A DNA stretch of 64,000 nucleotides from positions 1-64,000 of the forward strand of contig JAFAGA010000102.1 of assembly GCA_023423045.1 (NCBI GenBank), written 5' to 3'. Positions within the stretch are counted from its first letter, which is position 1. Each line of letters starts with the position of its first letter. Source of the stretch: Bacillota bacterium. Its GTDB lineage: Bacteria > Bacillota > Clostridia > Lachnospirales > Lachnospiraceae. Below, one piece after another: positions 41,801-49,081 of this stretch. Under the pieces are notes generated by a model. That model made no database searches, was not told where the DNA came from, and worked only from the letters and a program-made list of their open reading frames with translations. Both the position numbers and the translations under genes were made by a program.

Positions 41801-44793
41801 GCATTATAAGAGCAATCCAAGGTAGTCAGCGCGGTAAAATGTTCGATGCCCGCAAGGCTGGTAATGCCTTTGCCTACTATCCCTAAATCTGTAATTTCGG
41901 CTACATCGGCAGTATAAATGGGATCACTGCCACCTTTGCCCAGCTTCGTCCGCACTGCGGCGAGAAATTTTAGGTCGGTGAAGCTGCTGGTAATGTCAGT
42001 GGATGAAATAGCCTTAACCCATACCACACGGTCGTCGCCATCGGTATACTTGGTGTAACCGGGCTTGGTGGAATCCGCCACACCAGCGGTTTCGGGGTTA
42101 ACCGTATCACTGAGTTTGATGTAATTCGTTGCTGTTATGGCACCATCAATCGTGATGAGCCCACCACCGCTTCCACCACCGGTCACCCATGCGCCGACAC
42201 CATCAGCTCCGGTTGCAGCAATCGCTTTTTTTGCGGTAATCGTGCCGCCGTTTGAAATGCGTGCGCCGCATGTTACCGCTTCAATAGCGCCATGCGCCAG
42301 AATATTTCCGCCGTCTGCGACAAACACGCCTATGCCTGCCGCCGCCGTAGTCTTGCCGCGAACAATCACCACGCTCCCAATTCCAGAAGCATAAGCCCCG
42401 CCGTCCTTCCCGGTGACATCCCCTTTCACAAGAACATTTGCCTTATCCATGACGTATACACCGTTATTGACGCCCTGTACATTGCCGTTGACAGTAACAT
42501 CAGTATTGGCATTGACGGCGTAGATTCCGTTACCTCCGGCTTCCGTTGCCGTGGCATTGGTCACTGTAACTGCGCCGCCACTCCACGCCCTTATACCATA
42601 ATCAGTACCGGTGACATTGAGTTCACCTGTGGTAGAAACGAGACTGACCCTTCCATTCGTTCCGGATACATCAAGCCCGGAGCCGCTGGAGTTTGTTATA
42701 TTTAGTTTGTATGATCCCACATCGAATATGATGTGCTTTCCCGTGATGACAATGCCTTTCGGATAATCAATATCTTTTAATAGCGTGATTCTATCTCCGG
42801 ATTGTACCTCAGCAAGTGCCTGCTCCAGTGTGGCATATTGTTTTTCACCTATTTCGCAGACCTTATCGGATGGTACGGCCACTCCCTTGACCCGGACTAC
42901 ACGGTTGTTAACGTCGGTATATTTCGTGAAGCCGGGAAGGTCGGTATCTGCTACGCCATCACCTTTGTTCAGAATTGTTTCTCCGGAGAATGCATTGCCG
43001 AATTTGATGTAATTCGTTGCCGTGATATCCCCATGCGATGTTATACTTCCGGCATTCGTGATCCATGCGCCGATACCATCTGCTCCGGTTGCGACGATGC
43101 CTTTTTGGATGATAGTGCTACCGGTGGCTACAATTTTTGCACCACATGATTCAGCTTGAACAGAGCCAAGTACCACAATCATTGCATCACTTTCAGCTTC
43201 TGTTCCAACGGTTTTCGCAAGGACGTTGCCGCGAACCGTAACGGTGCATCCGCTTCCAAAAGCATAAACCCCTGTATGTGGTGCATTCACATTCCCTTGC
43301 ACAACAACGCTCGATGTTTTTGGTTGGACACTTGTGGCGTGAATTCCGATGCCATCTGGCTGGGTTGCTGTGGCATTGGTCACGGTGGTGGAAGCGGCTT
43401 CGCCATTCCTCACCATCACTCCAATACGACTACCGGTGACATTAAGCTCACCTGTAGTAGAAATTAAACTGACGCTTCCGGTTACTTCAAGACCGGTCAG
43501 ATAATTATATTCGGTTGCTATTATATTCAGTGTATATTGCCCCACATCGAATGTGACTTCCTTGGAAATGGTAATACTATCGTTATAGTCGATATTTGCG
43601 GCCAGCTTGATGGTGTCGCCGTCTGATAAGTTATCCAACGCATCCTTTAGCTCTTCAGGCGTTCTGACCTCAACGATGGTATCCGGCGTGTCTGCATCCT
43701 TGACCCAAACAACGCTGTCGTCGGCACCGGTGTAAGACGGGTGCATATATGTGTGGTAACCTGACTGTGTGGTGGGCAGTATTTTTTGGTCAACCTTAAA
43801 ATTTGCCCCATTCACTCTGACGTAGTTTTCTGGTTTTACTACGCTGATTACACCGTCGACGGTAATTTTGCCACTACCGCTCGCAAATACGCCGACATCG
43901 CTGGAGTCTGTGCCGGTTGTGGCGGCGTCCCCCTCAATATGAATGGTGCTGGATGTTTCGGTTTTAGCTGCAAGCGAGTTACCTGTGGCATTTCCTCTTA
44001 CCGTTATATTGCTACTTTGCCATGCCACAACGCCATCGCTGCCATTTTCGGCAGCCATCACATCGTCTAAAACAGTAATCTCGGAGCGGTTCACAGCAAA
44101 TGCGCCGTATCCGTTTTCACCGGTAGCGGTAGCATTGGTAAGCGTAGCTGTGGATGAGCCGTTTGCTCTTACCCCATAATAATGCCCGAAGGCATTGAGT
44201 TCGCCCGTGGTGTAAAGCAGCGTAGCCGTACCTCTGTTTTTCACCTCAAGTCCACATCCAGTACCTGAAGTATCTGAATTTGTTATATTTAATTTGTATT
44301 GCCCCACATCAAATGTCATAGTGATACCATCAATGACAATCTCCTTATTATAATCGATATTTGCCGTCAGCTTGATGGTGTCTCCGTCCACCAGTTTATT
44401 TATCGCATCCTCCAACTCTACCGCTGTCCCGACTGCGATTTCCGTAGGCAAGCCATATAGCATACCTCTGTTCTGAATCTCATTTGCATCAGACAGCGTA
44501 GCAGGATTGTGCTCCAGCCCGGTTTCCTCTGCATCTGAGGGCGTGGCTTCCGGTGCATCACTGTCTGCCGGAGGGGATGGCTCCTCAAGCGGCGTGCCGC
44601 TGTCCAACATCTCATCTGTCACCGTCCCTTCGCTCACGCCAAGCGGCTGTTCATTTTGAACGTTTGTCACCGTGGGCTGTTCGCCCTCCAGCGCATAAGC
44701 CTGCGTAGTACCTATTGGTGCCGCCATAAGCATGACTGCTGCCAATAACATGGAAAGAGCTTTGTAAAGCCCTTTTTTCTGATATTTAAGCAT
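38896..44793 (-). CDS. Giant secreted surface protein with LRR, SLH and wall-binding repeats
   Basis: The protein has 1965 residues. A signal peptide ends near QAYA. An acidic linker leads to three large repeats of about 270-300 residues, each opening DGDTIKL.ANIDY...FDVGQY.LNI and continuing as beta-helix-like segments rich in GNV and ATGADG. Residues about 990-1150 are at least eight internalin-like leucine-rich repeats of 21 residues (LVNLYCNDNQLTTLNVNGLT). Then come InlB-type B repeats and a Listeria-Bacteroides repeat (GYTFIGW). Three SLH domains (about 1660-1845) and choline-binding-type repeats (GWVKDGDNWRYYD, KWYYFNTDGSLAKN) finish it. AGGAGGG precedes the start. It closes the operon with the PAS, DUF4870-like and lipoprotein genes. 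Adhesion to wall, host or other cells is inferred. Confidence 0.9.
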   Translation of the reverse strand: MLKYQKKGLYKALSMLLAAVMLMAAPIGTTQAYALEGEQPTVTNVQNEQPLGVSEGTVTDEMLDSGTPLEEPSPPADSDAPEATPSDAEETGLEHNPATLSDANEIQNRGMLYGLPTEIAVGTAVELEDAINKLVDGDTIKLTANIDYNKEIVIDGITMTFDVGQYKLNITNSDTSGTGCGLEVKNRGTATLLYTTGELNAFGHYYGVRANGSSTATLTNATATGENGYGAFAVNRSEITVLDDVMAAENGSDGVVAWQSSNITVRGNATGNSLAAKTETSSTIHIEGDAATTGTDSSDVGVFASGSGKITVDGVISVVKPENYVRVNGANFKVDQKILPTTQSGYHTYMHPSYTGADDSVVWVKDADTPDTIVEVRTPEELKDALDNLSDGDTIKLAANIDYNDSITISKEVTFDVGQYTLNIIATEYNYLTGLEVTGSVSLISTTGELNVTGSRIGVMVRNGEAASTTVTNATATQPDGIGIHATSVQPKTSSVVVQGNVNAPHTGVYAFGSGCTVTVRGNVLAKTVGTEAESDAMIVVLGSVQAESCGAKIVATGSTIIQKGIVATGADGIGAWITNAGSITSHGDITATNYIKFGNAFSGETILNKGDGVADTDLPGFTKYTDVNNRVVRVKGVAVPSDKVCEIGEKQYATLEQALAEVQSGDRITLLKDIDYPKGIVITGKHIIFDVGSYKLNITNSSGSGLDVSGTNGRVSLVSTTGELNVTGTDYGIRAWSGGAVTVTNATATEAGGNGIYAVNANTDVTVNGNVQGVNNGVYVMDKANVLVKGDVTGKDGGAYASGIGSVVIVRGKTTAAAGIGVFVADGGNILAHGAIEAVTCGARISNGGTITAKKAIAATGADGVGAWVTGGGSGGGLITIDGAITATNYIKLSDTVNPETAGVADSTKPGYTKYTDGDDRVVWVKAISSTDITSSFTDLKFLAAVRTKLGKGGSDPIYTADVAEITDLGIVGKGITSLAGIEHFTALTTLDCSYNALKTLDVSHLKKLVNLYCNDNQLTTLNVNGLTELGVFHCSNNQLTALDVGNLTKLVNLYCNENKLTTLDVSGSAELVALSCYENKITALNVSGLTNLTKLYCRANQLTALDVSGLTELTELYCSGNKLTELDVSSLPKLTELLCSDNLLTGLVLNGNADYSNIDARSNHMANEGAVTGKNITWDNYRYRFSPQKAPQTTYTVTVQSGTGGGNFTKDSTVSIIANSAPAGQRFKEWDISPAVTFEGDTKKTDAMAKFIMPAQTVTATATYEALPASHYAITVQSDGNGTASANVNSAAQGTEITLTATPNSNHRFKEWQVVSGGVSIVNNKLIMPGADVTVKAIFEPIPTASVTVTFNLNGGTRTGGGELTQTIPSGRSAIYPTVTRSGYTFIGWDKAFTNVTSNLTVTANWSRNGGSSGGGNGGPSDSGSSTVITATPGKTPDQPVTAAASVTATAGANDAASAAIPEKSVTDAIAKAQADAKAQGKTANGIAVKLNVTLPKGATSLTATLTRSSLNSLVSAGVSSLTINGSPVTVCFDQKTLAEIQKQSSGDVTITIKPAQNLSVAAKRLIGTRPVYDITVSYVKDGKVTVVSAFNSGIATISIPYKPGKNEATGYLCGVYADEKGNATRIEGSAYDANAGAILIPTGHLSVYGVGYTAPSAKFTDIGTHWGKESIDYAVGRGLLGGTSETTFAPDTAMTRGMLVTALGRLANVDIKAYTTNSFTDVKADSTFRPYIEWARSKSIVQGIGNGQFAPDRAITREEIAVIFTNYAKATSYKLPVTREDTTYADASSIGSAYKMAVTAMQQAGIMMGGTDNKFNPKASATRAEVSSMLHRYIKLTIDPATAQGWAKNDAGQYLYYKNGKALTGTQTIDSVKYFFDTDGTLKTGWVKDGDNWRYYDRNKAAAGWLDISDKRYYFTKDGLMVSGKWLEIDSKWYYFNTDGSLAKNAKIDGYEVGPDGVRKTK

Positions 44794-44816
44794 AATAATC
44801 CCTCCTATATACGATT

Positions 44817-45320
44817 TTAGTCTTCTTCCGGCTCCGCTTTTGAGAGCGTGATACTGAACCCTGCGTCTTTTTCGTAGGTGAGCATCACGCTGATATCGCT
44901 GTCATTTACCGCTGTATAAATCATGCCAGTGCCGGTGCTCATCTCATAATTTTCTCCGGTAAAGGCTGCCTTGATTTCTTCCAGATAGGCCAAAAAATCT
45001 TCGTCTGAGGTATCCTCTATCATAATAAACAGCGAACCCTCAGCTTCCATCACCGAGACAACCTTGCCACCCTCGAATACGGGAATGTGGCCTGCCAGAC
45101 CCGATGTGGGCCATTCGCCCGCTCCAATAGTCAACTCCTGACCGTCCTCACCCTTGACGACCACCTTGTCGCCATCAATGTCTGCATCCACACCGGCGTC
45201 CTCAAGAATTTTTTCCGCAAGCGCTTCTCCTGCCTTTTCCTCTGCTTTTTCTTTTGCCCCGCATCCGGCAAGCGATAGGGCCAGCAAAAGAGCCAACAGC
45301 CCGATTAAAAGTTTCTTCAT
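44817..45320 (-). CDS. Small secreted lipoprotein of unknown function
   Basis: This 167-residue protein has a lipoprotein leader (KKLLIGLLALLLALSLAGC, lipobox LAGC). After it come an Ala/Glu/Lys-rich stretch, VDADIDGDKVVVKGEDGQEL and WPTSGLAGHIPVFEGGKV, ending with acidic residues. The pattern resembles DUF6591-like lipoproteins of Firmicutes, whose function is unknown. The start at 45320 was chosen over an in-frame TTG at 45338 because the leader begins there. It lies 23 bp before the second giant surface-protein gene and is probably co-transcribed with it. Confidence 0.8.
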   Translation of the reverse strand: MKKLLIGLLALLLALSLAGCGAKEKAEEKAGEALAEKILEDAGVDADIDGDKVVVKGEDGQELTIGAGEWPTSGLAGHIPVFEGGKVVSVMEAEGSLFIMIEDTSDEDFLAYLEEIKAAFTGENYEMSTGTGMIYTAVNDSDISVMLTYEKDAGFSITLSKAEPEED

Positions 45321-45338
45321 CTTCCTCTCTCCTCCCAA

Positions 45339-45722
45339 TTATTTTAAGATATTGAATGTTCCGATTAGGGGCAGCCTCTTTGCTTTCCCGCCAAAGCCGT
45401 TCACCAGTCCCATGATGCCCAACACCAGCACGCCAATGCCGAAAACTGGCATTAGCATCCAGCCAATGACCGGGATGATACCCAGTATCACGTTGCCTGC
45501 TATTCCTAAAATCAAGAGTAGCAGCGCTTGATTGGCATGGAATTTGGCATATTTAGATTCGGGGCAGACAATGAGCGGCAGGAAGAAGAGCAGATAGGAA
45601 AGACCGGCCATAGTTTTTCCCTTTTCAATGTCTTCTGGCGTATAGCTATTGTCCTCTCCTTGAGGAGTTTCCTTGACTGCCTCCTTATTTTCATGTTCTA
45701 ATTTATTGTTTTGCTCTGTCAT
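45339..45722 (-). CDS. DUF4870-like small membrane protein
   Basis: This 127-residue protein has a hydrophilic, Glu/Asn-rich N-terminal 35 residues. Then KTMAGLSYLLFFLPLIVCPE, KYAKFHANQALLLLILGIAG and two further helices give three to four membrane spans in total. FHANQALLL and the spacing of helices match the DUF4870/Tic20-like family of unknown function. GGGAGGG precedes the start at 45722. It is the second gene of the PAS-membrane protein-lipoprotein-surface protein operon, with 18 bp to the next start. Confidence 0.82.
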   Translation of the reverse strand: MTEQNNKLEHENKEAVKETPQGEDNSYTPEDIEKGKTMAGLSYLLFFLPLIVCPESKYAKFHANQALLLLILGIAGNVILGIIPVIGWMLMPVFGIGVLVLGIMGLVNGFGGKAKRLPLIGTFNILK

Positions 45723-45739
45723 CTTAGTTCCCTCCCTAT

Positions 45740-46228
45740 TCAAATTGTAAAAACAGCGACGCTGTGCATCACCAAGCCGTCCTCGGCTGAAATCGGAAAT
45801 ACAATTGCTTTACGATAGTTTTTTGGCGTTAAATCCTTTTTTGTTTTTTGTTCTGGAAATCTGACAAGCGGATACTTCAGATCATCCAGAAAACAGGTTT
45901 CTCCGGCGAAGGCTTGCCGGATGGCACTCGTCAGCGCAATATTATCGGAGATGCAGTGATAAATTTTGAGCCTGCCAGCCCCAAGGTCTTCCGGGTTTGC
46001 CCCGGTTTCTGCGGCAAAGGCATTGTTGACCGTCTCCAGAATCCCCTGCGGCGTAAATACCGCAATGGGGTACGGACAGAAATCAATGATTTGGGAAAAC
46101 AGGCCTTCGTTTGCAGTAAGCATCTGGAACCGCCGGATCATCTGATCGTGATACTGTACTTTTTCCTCCAGCTCCTTTTGAAGCTCCAGCAGTTCCGACA
46201 ACAGTTGTTCTTTCGTTTTCTCACCCAT
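45740..46228 (-). CDS. Stand-alone PAS sensor protein
   Basis: This 162-residue soluble protein has an N-terminal coiled coil (about 5-35, EQLLSELLELQKELEEKVQ) and then one PAS-like domain (about 45-160: FCPYPIAVFTPQGILETVNN, AFAGETCFLDDLKYPLVRF, AIVFPISAEDGLVMHSVAVF). There is no output domain. Its PAS is clearly related to that of the neighbouring AraC regulator at 46394-47188, so it may share a ligand or partner. The start at 46228 has AAAGGAGG nine bases upstream. It is the first gene of the surface-protein operon. Confidence 0.8.
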   Translation of the reverse strand: MGEKTKEQLLSELLELQKELEEKVQYHDQMIRRFQMLTANEGLFSQIIDFCPYPIAVFTPQGILETVNNAFAAETGANPEDLGAGRLKIYHCISDNIALTSAIRQAFAGETCFLDDLKYPLVRFPEQKTKKDLTPKNYRKAIVFPISAEDGLVMHSVAVFTI

Positions 46229-46339
46229 GGAGCATATCCTCCTTTCCACCTATTTACCTTTACTTTAATGAAAAACACCTCAATAAGATAGGCGCTACCC
46301 GACCCAATTTAGTAAGAAAAAGACCATTCGGCGCAAAAT

Positions 46340-46376
46340 GAAAACAGGTCTTCGGAATTTCCGAAGACCTGTTTTC
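46340..46376. terminator. Near-perfect hairpin terminator after the PAS-AraC gene
   Basis: The 17-base arms 46340-46356 and 46360-46376 (GAAAACAGGTCTTCGGA and its complement) enclose a 3-nt loop. The arm ends TTTTC on the minus strand. It lies 17 bp beyond the AraC stop and separates it from the PAS operon. Confidence 0.85.
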
Positions 46377-46393
46377 TATCACTGCCAGAGCAT

Positions 46394-47188
46394 TTAGCCC
46401 TGTTGTGCGTTTTTTCGATATTGGGACGGGGAAAGTCCCGTTTTTTCCTTGAAGACTTTTGCGAAATAGCCATTGTAGTCTAAGCCGCAGGCGGCAAACA
46501 CCTGAGAGATGGACAGGTTTGAATCCGATAGTTTCTCTTTGATCCGGCTGACCTTAAAATTGACGTAGTAATCGTGGGGCGTCATCCCTGTATGCTTCTT
46601 AAATAGCCTTGAAAAATGGGTTCGGCTCAGACAGGCCGATTTCGCCATTTCGTTTATGTCGAAGACTTCCAGCCAGTGGGTTTCTATGTACTCCTTCGCT
46701 CTCTCGATTTCCTCCTTGCCGCGGTAGACCCTTCTGACAGTCTGGATGCCAACAACATAGGCGACCTGTCCCGCATCATCAAAGATTGGGAAGTTGGTGA
46801 TGTCCTGATACATGGCCTCCATATCATAATCCTGCACACCAAAACGCTCCGACAGAACACTCAGAGGAATCTTAATGTCCGGGCAATAAATGGTCTCCCC
46901 CCGAAATGCCCGCTGCAACACACTGAGCGGAATATTGGAGGTAACGGCAGGATCTTTTAAGACATTATATTTTCCAATGATGGTTTCCTCAAGCAGTTCC
47001 CGCGTGATTCCGTATTGCTTGCGCACGGCCTCATTGACAAACACCGTGGTTCCGTCAGGGGCAAAAACGTGAATCATATAGGGAAACAACTCGATTGCCT
47101 TTGCAAGTAGGGCTTCTTTATCAGAATTGAAAAAGGATTGGAAGGAGTCTGCCAAGCCGTTGTGATTCTCTTTATGATTTGTCATCAT
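46394..47188 (-). CDS. PAS-AraC transcriptional regulator
   Basis: This 264-residue protein has a PAS-like domain at about 25-155 (LFPYMIHVFAPDGTTVFVNE, AFRGETIYCPDIKIPLSVL). It ends with an AraC DNA-binding domain at about 165-260 (FDINEMAKSACLSRTHFSRL and SISQVFAACGLDYNGYFAKV). It is cytoplasmic with no membrane span. The gene overlaps the small HTH gene upstream by 17 bp. GGAG lies about 12 bases before the ATG. It probably controls the adjacent PAS-to-surface-protein operon. The homologous free PAS protein may modulate it (inference). Confidence 0.88.
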   Translation of the reverse strand: MMTNHKENHNGLADSFQSFFNSDKEALLAKAIELFPYMIHVFAPDGTTVFVNEAVRKQYGITRELLEETIIGKYNVLKDPAVTSNIPLSVLQRAFRGETIYCPDIKIPLSVLSERFGVQDYDMEAMYQDITNFPIFDDAGQVAYVVGIQTVRRVYRGKEEIERAKEYIETHWLEVFDINEMAKSACLSRTHFSRLFKKHTGMTPHDYYVNFKVSRIKEKLSDSNLSISQVFAACGLDYNGYFAKVFKEKTGLSPSQYRKNAQQG

Positions 47189-47372
47189 ATGCTATGAACT
47201 CCTTTTTACGAATTTTTCGCGGGTCAGAGGGCTTTTTTGCATCGCTTGGGATCATCCATGATTTCCCGAAACGAAGTACGCCTTGGATGCGACCTTCTTC
47301 ACAAAGTTTTTGTACTCGCCTTTGAGAGATATCCCACTTAACCGCTATTTCACGCACAGTAATAAAATCCAT
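47172..47372 (-). CDS. Small excisionase/MerR-like HTH protein
   Basis: This 66-residue protein has a winged-helix motif FITVREIAVKWDISQRRVQK and then CEEGRIQGVLRFGKSWMIP, the pattern of HTH_17 excisionase-like proteins. A basic tail follows (DAKKPSDPRKIRKKEF). The start at 47372 has GAGGAG; an upstream frame to 47387 is unsupported. It overlaps the PAS-AraC gene by 17 bp. It may regulate that operon or act as a recombination directionality factor for the serine recombinase. Confidence 0.75.
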   Translation of the reverse strand: MDFITVREIAVKWDISQRRVQKLCEEGRIQGVLRFGKSWMIPSDAKKPSDPRKIRKKEFIAYDDKS

Positions 47373-47492
47373 TAAAACACTCCTCATTCCATGAAGATAT
47401 ACCTTATATTATATACGCTATTGCGAATAGATTCAAGATATAATATAAATTTATCTGTCGTTGTAGGCAAAAACAAAGATAGCTGTTCAGAT

Positions 47493-47676
47493 TTACCTAT
47501 GATATCCTGTGTCGTTAACATAAGCCAATACGGGATTCAAGATACAGCAAGCCGCCTGTATCATCAAGATTTTCTTGTGCTGGGGCGACAGCTCTTTGCC
47601 CCTCCCCTCGGCTCTCCTGAGTATCTCCAAACAGGCTATCTTTTTAACGGTCGGCTTTTCTAAAGGGGAGGGCTTT
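47493..47676 (-). pseudogene. Remnant of an integrative-element gene
   Basis: The minus strand carries a start-less open frame of about 60 codons (PTVKKIACLEILRRAEGRGK, then ELSPQHKKILMIQAACCILN, ending GYHR-stop). Just upstream another frame reads VNAITEQSPPL up to a stop at the run CCTCCCCTTTAG, so a one-base shift joins the two parts. This suggests a decayed and 5'-truncated gene of the element. The family could not be named with certainty. The surrounding gap (47373-48026) otherwise holds only the hairpin at 47952-48000. Confidence 0.5.
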
Positions 47677-47951
47677 GTTCAGTAATGGCGTTAACAGCAG
47701 CGTCAGAGTATCCGTCATAAATACAATAACTACTTTTTCACTATTTCTATCAGTTCACCTGAGTAGTTCAAGAGGGCTGCAAAATGAACTTTGCCCTATT
47801 ATTTTTTCTATCGCGTAAGGGTAAGATAATAATTTTCTGGTAGTTTTCTGCTTTTGACATTCACGCTCCACCTTGACAAACCTCACCGGACCTGTTACCA
47901 TAAATTTACGGCAGAGAAGGCCGTACCAAAAGAAGTGTAACGAATAGAAGC

Positions 47952-48000
47952 AAAGCCTGACAAATCCGACGCCTGCCGTGTCGGTTCTGTCAGGCTTTTT
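47952..48000 (+). terminator. Strong hairpin with T-run
   Basis: AAAGCCTGACA (47952-47962) pairs with TGTCAGGCTTT (47988-47998), with an inner CCGAC/GTCGG stem, followed by TTTTTATTTTT. No plus-strand gene ends just upstream, so it may insulate the recombinase module from read-through or belong to a lost gene. Confidence 0.8.
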
Positions 48001-48026
48001 ATTTTTCCCCGAAAGGAGGGGCTGCT

Positions 48027-48218
48027 ATGGTTTTCGGCTTTTGGAGCGAAGCGACTTCCTGCCGCTTGCGGCAGGGTAAAACACCGGATAAAAACGCAGT
48101 TTTTAGACCGGAGTGCAGGAATAGGCGAGTAGCAGGCTCGCCGGAAAACGGCTTGCAGGCAAAGCCTGCAACGGAAATCCAAGGGGTATTATGGAACCCT
48201 TTTGGACTGTCATTTTAA
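48027..48218 (+). CDS. Possible small basic protein, 63 residues
   Basis: AAAGGAGGGG lies ahead of the ATG. The product is MVFGFWSEATSCRLRQGKTP followed by an Arg-rich middle and ends WNPFGLSF. The coding sequence overlaps several perfect palindromes (48057-48077 and about 48150-48170), so the DNA itself may be what is conserved. No family was recognised. It could be a chance frame over an origin-of-transfer or recombination region. Confidence 0.35.
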   Translation: MVFGFWSEATSCRLRQGKTPDKNAVFRPECRNRRVAGSPENGLQAKPATEIQGVLWNPFGLSF

Positions 48219-48239
48219 CAAACGGGAAAGAGGTGCAAA
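48053..48239. other. Palindrome-rich segment, candidate oriT or accessory recombination site
   Basis: CTGCCGCTTGCGGCAG and TTGCAGGCAAAGCCTGCAA are perfect stem-loops within 120 bp. A block containing ACCCTTTTGGACTGTC follows just before the ribbon-helix-helix-like gene. Inverted repeats next to a small DNA-binding gene fit an oriT, but no relaxase gene is in the window, so this is a suggestion only. Confidence 0.35.
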
Positions 48240-48728
48240 ATGAAACCCTATACGACTATCCAACTCAATGTGAAGGTGACGGATACCACCGCCGACCAAA
48301 TCAAGCGGCTGGCCGCCTTCAACCAGATCACCGTTGCCGAGCAACTCCGCAGGTTCATTGACGAAGGGCTGGCGGTCAACAGCAATGCCCAGCACATTGA
48401 TATGATTGCCAGCATCATCCGGCAGGAACTGACAGCCATTTACCACCCTGCTGACATTCAGCGCTTGGTGGCCGGTTCGTTGGAGGAAACACTGAAAAAG
48501 TTTGAGAACACCCAGCGCAAAAGCGGCAAGGCATCCGCTGCCGGATACTTCCTGCTGCTCAAGGTTTTGATGTACCTGACCGGCGATCTCAGCGCAGAGG
48601 AGTTTGCCCGGATGGCGGAGCAGGCAGGACAGATGGGCGTGGAATTTATGAAGCAGAGCAATCAGACCATCAATGAAATTTTGCAGGACGGCAGCTATGC
48701 CTGCGGTACGGCAAGCAGTAATCTGTAA
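48240..48728 (+). CDS. Ribbon-helix-helix-like element protein
   Basis: This 162-residue soluble protein has N-terminal residues TTIQLNVKVTDTTADQIKRL, AAFNQITVAEQLRRFIDEGL that look like a beta strand and two helices of a ribbon-helix-helix DNA-binding fold. The rest is helical (AAGYFLLLKVLMYLTGDLSA, EEFARMAEQAGQMG). It may be a MobC/relaxosome-like or regulatory protein of the element. AGAGGTG precedes the ATG. It is followed by tnpW (79 bp) and the recombinase in the same direction. Confidence 0.6.
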   Translation: MKPYTTIQLNVKVTDTTADQIKRLAAFNQITVAEQLRRFIDEGLAVNSNAQHIDMIASIIRQELTAIYHPADIQRLVAGSLEETLKKFENTQRKSGKASAAGYFLLLKVLMYLTGDLSAEEFARMAEQAGQMGVEFMKQSNQTINEILQDGSYACGTASSNL

Positions 48729-48807
48729 ACAATGAAGCCGAAAGAAGCGCCCACAGGGGCTTTAAAATATATCAGAAAATTGAACTCTTTCAGAAGGGAG
48801 GGAGCGC

Positions 48808-48981
48808 ATGAAAAGCCTTGGTCAATCGAACATCACGATTGCCGAAGGCGACAAAGAGAAGCGTAAATTTGAAATCGGCGGGGCGATTTACCTTGTGACC
48901 GCACACTACAAGGAGCAAAGCGACATGACTGTTGCGGATAAGGTAGCCCGTTTAATTGAAAAAGAGATAGAAACGGCATAG
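48808..48981 (+). CDS. tnpW: TnpW-family transposon-encoded protein
   Basis: This 57-residue protein has the TnpW pattern GDKEKRKFEIGGAIYLVTAH followed by YKEQSDMTVADKVARLIEKE. AAGGGAGGGAG precedes the ATG. TnpW is found next to large serine recombinases in Tn4451-like and other clostridial elements; its role is unproven. It is 100 bp upstream of the recombinase gene and probably co-transcribed with it. Confidence 0.8.
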   Translation: MKSLGQSNITIAEGDKEKRKFEIGGAIYLVTAHYKEQSDMTVADKVARLIEKEIETA

Positions 48982-49081
48982 AGAGTCGATTTTGTCTGGA
49001 CGCGCAGAGCGATTCCGGGTAAAATGGATTCATACAATTTATTCGGAATCGTTTTGGCTGTAAGGAAGAAAGGAGTATTTG

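Noticed and set aside
38890..43467. Plus-strand frames opposite the second giant gene (38890-39690, 40849-41451, 42292-42705)
   Set aside because: These are antisense artefacts of SLH, LRR and repeat coding sequence; the minus frame has the signal peptide and all recognised domains.
47391..47663. 90-codon plus-strand frame
   Set aside because: The protein-like signal is on the opposite strand (KKIACLEILRR...); this frame is its shadow.
47895..48182. 95-codon minus-strand frame
   Set aside because: It crosses a strong terminator hairpin and palindromes and has no ribosome site.
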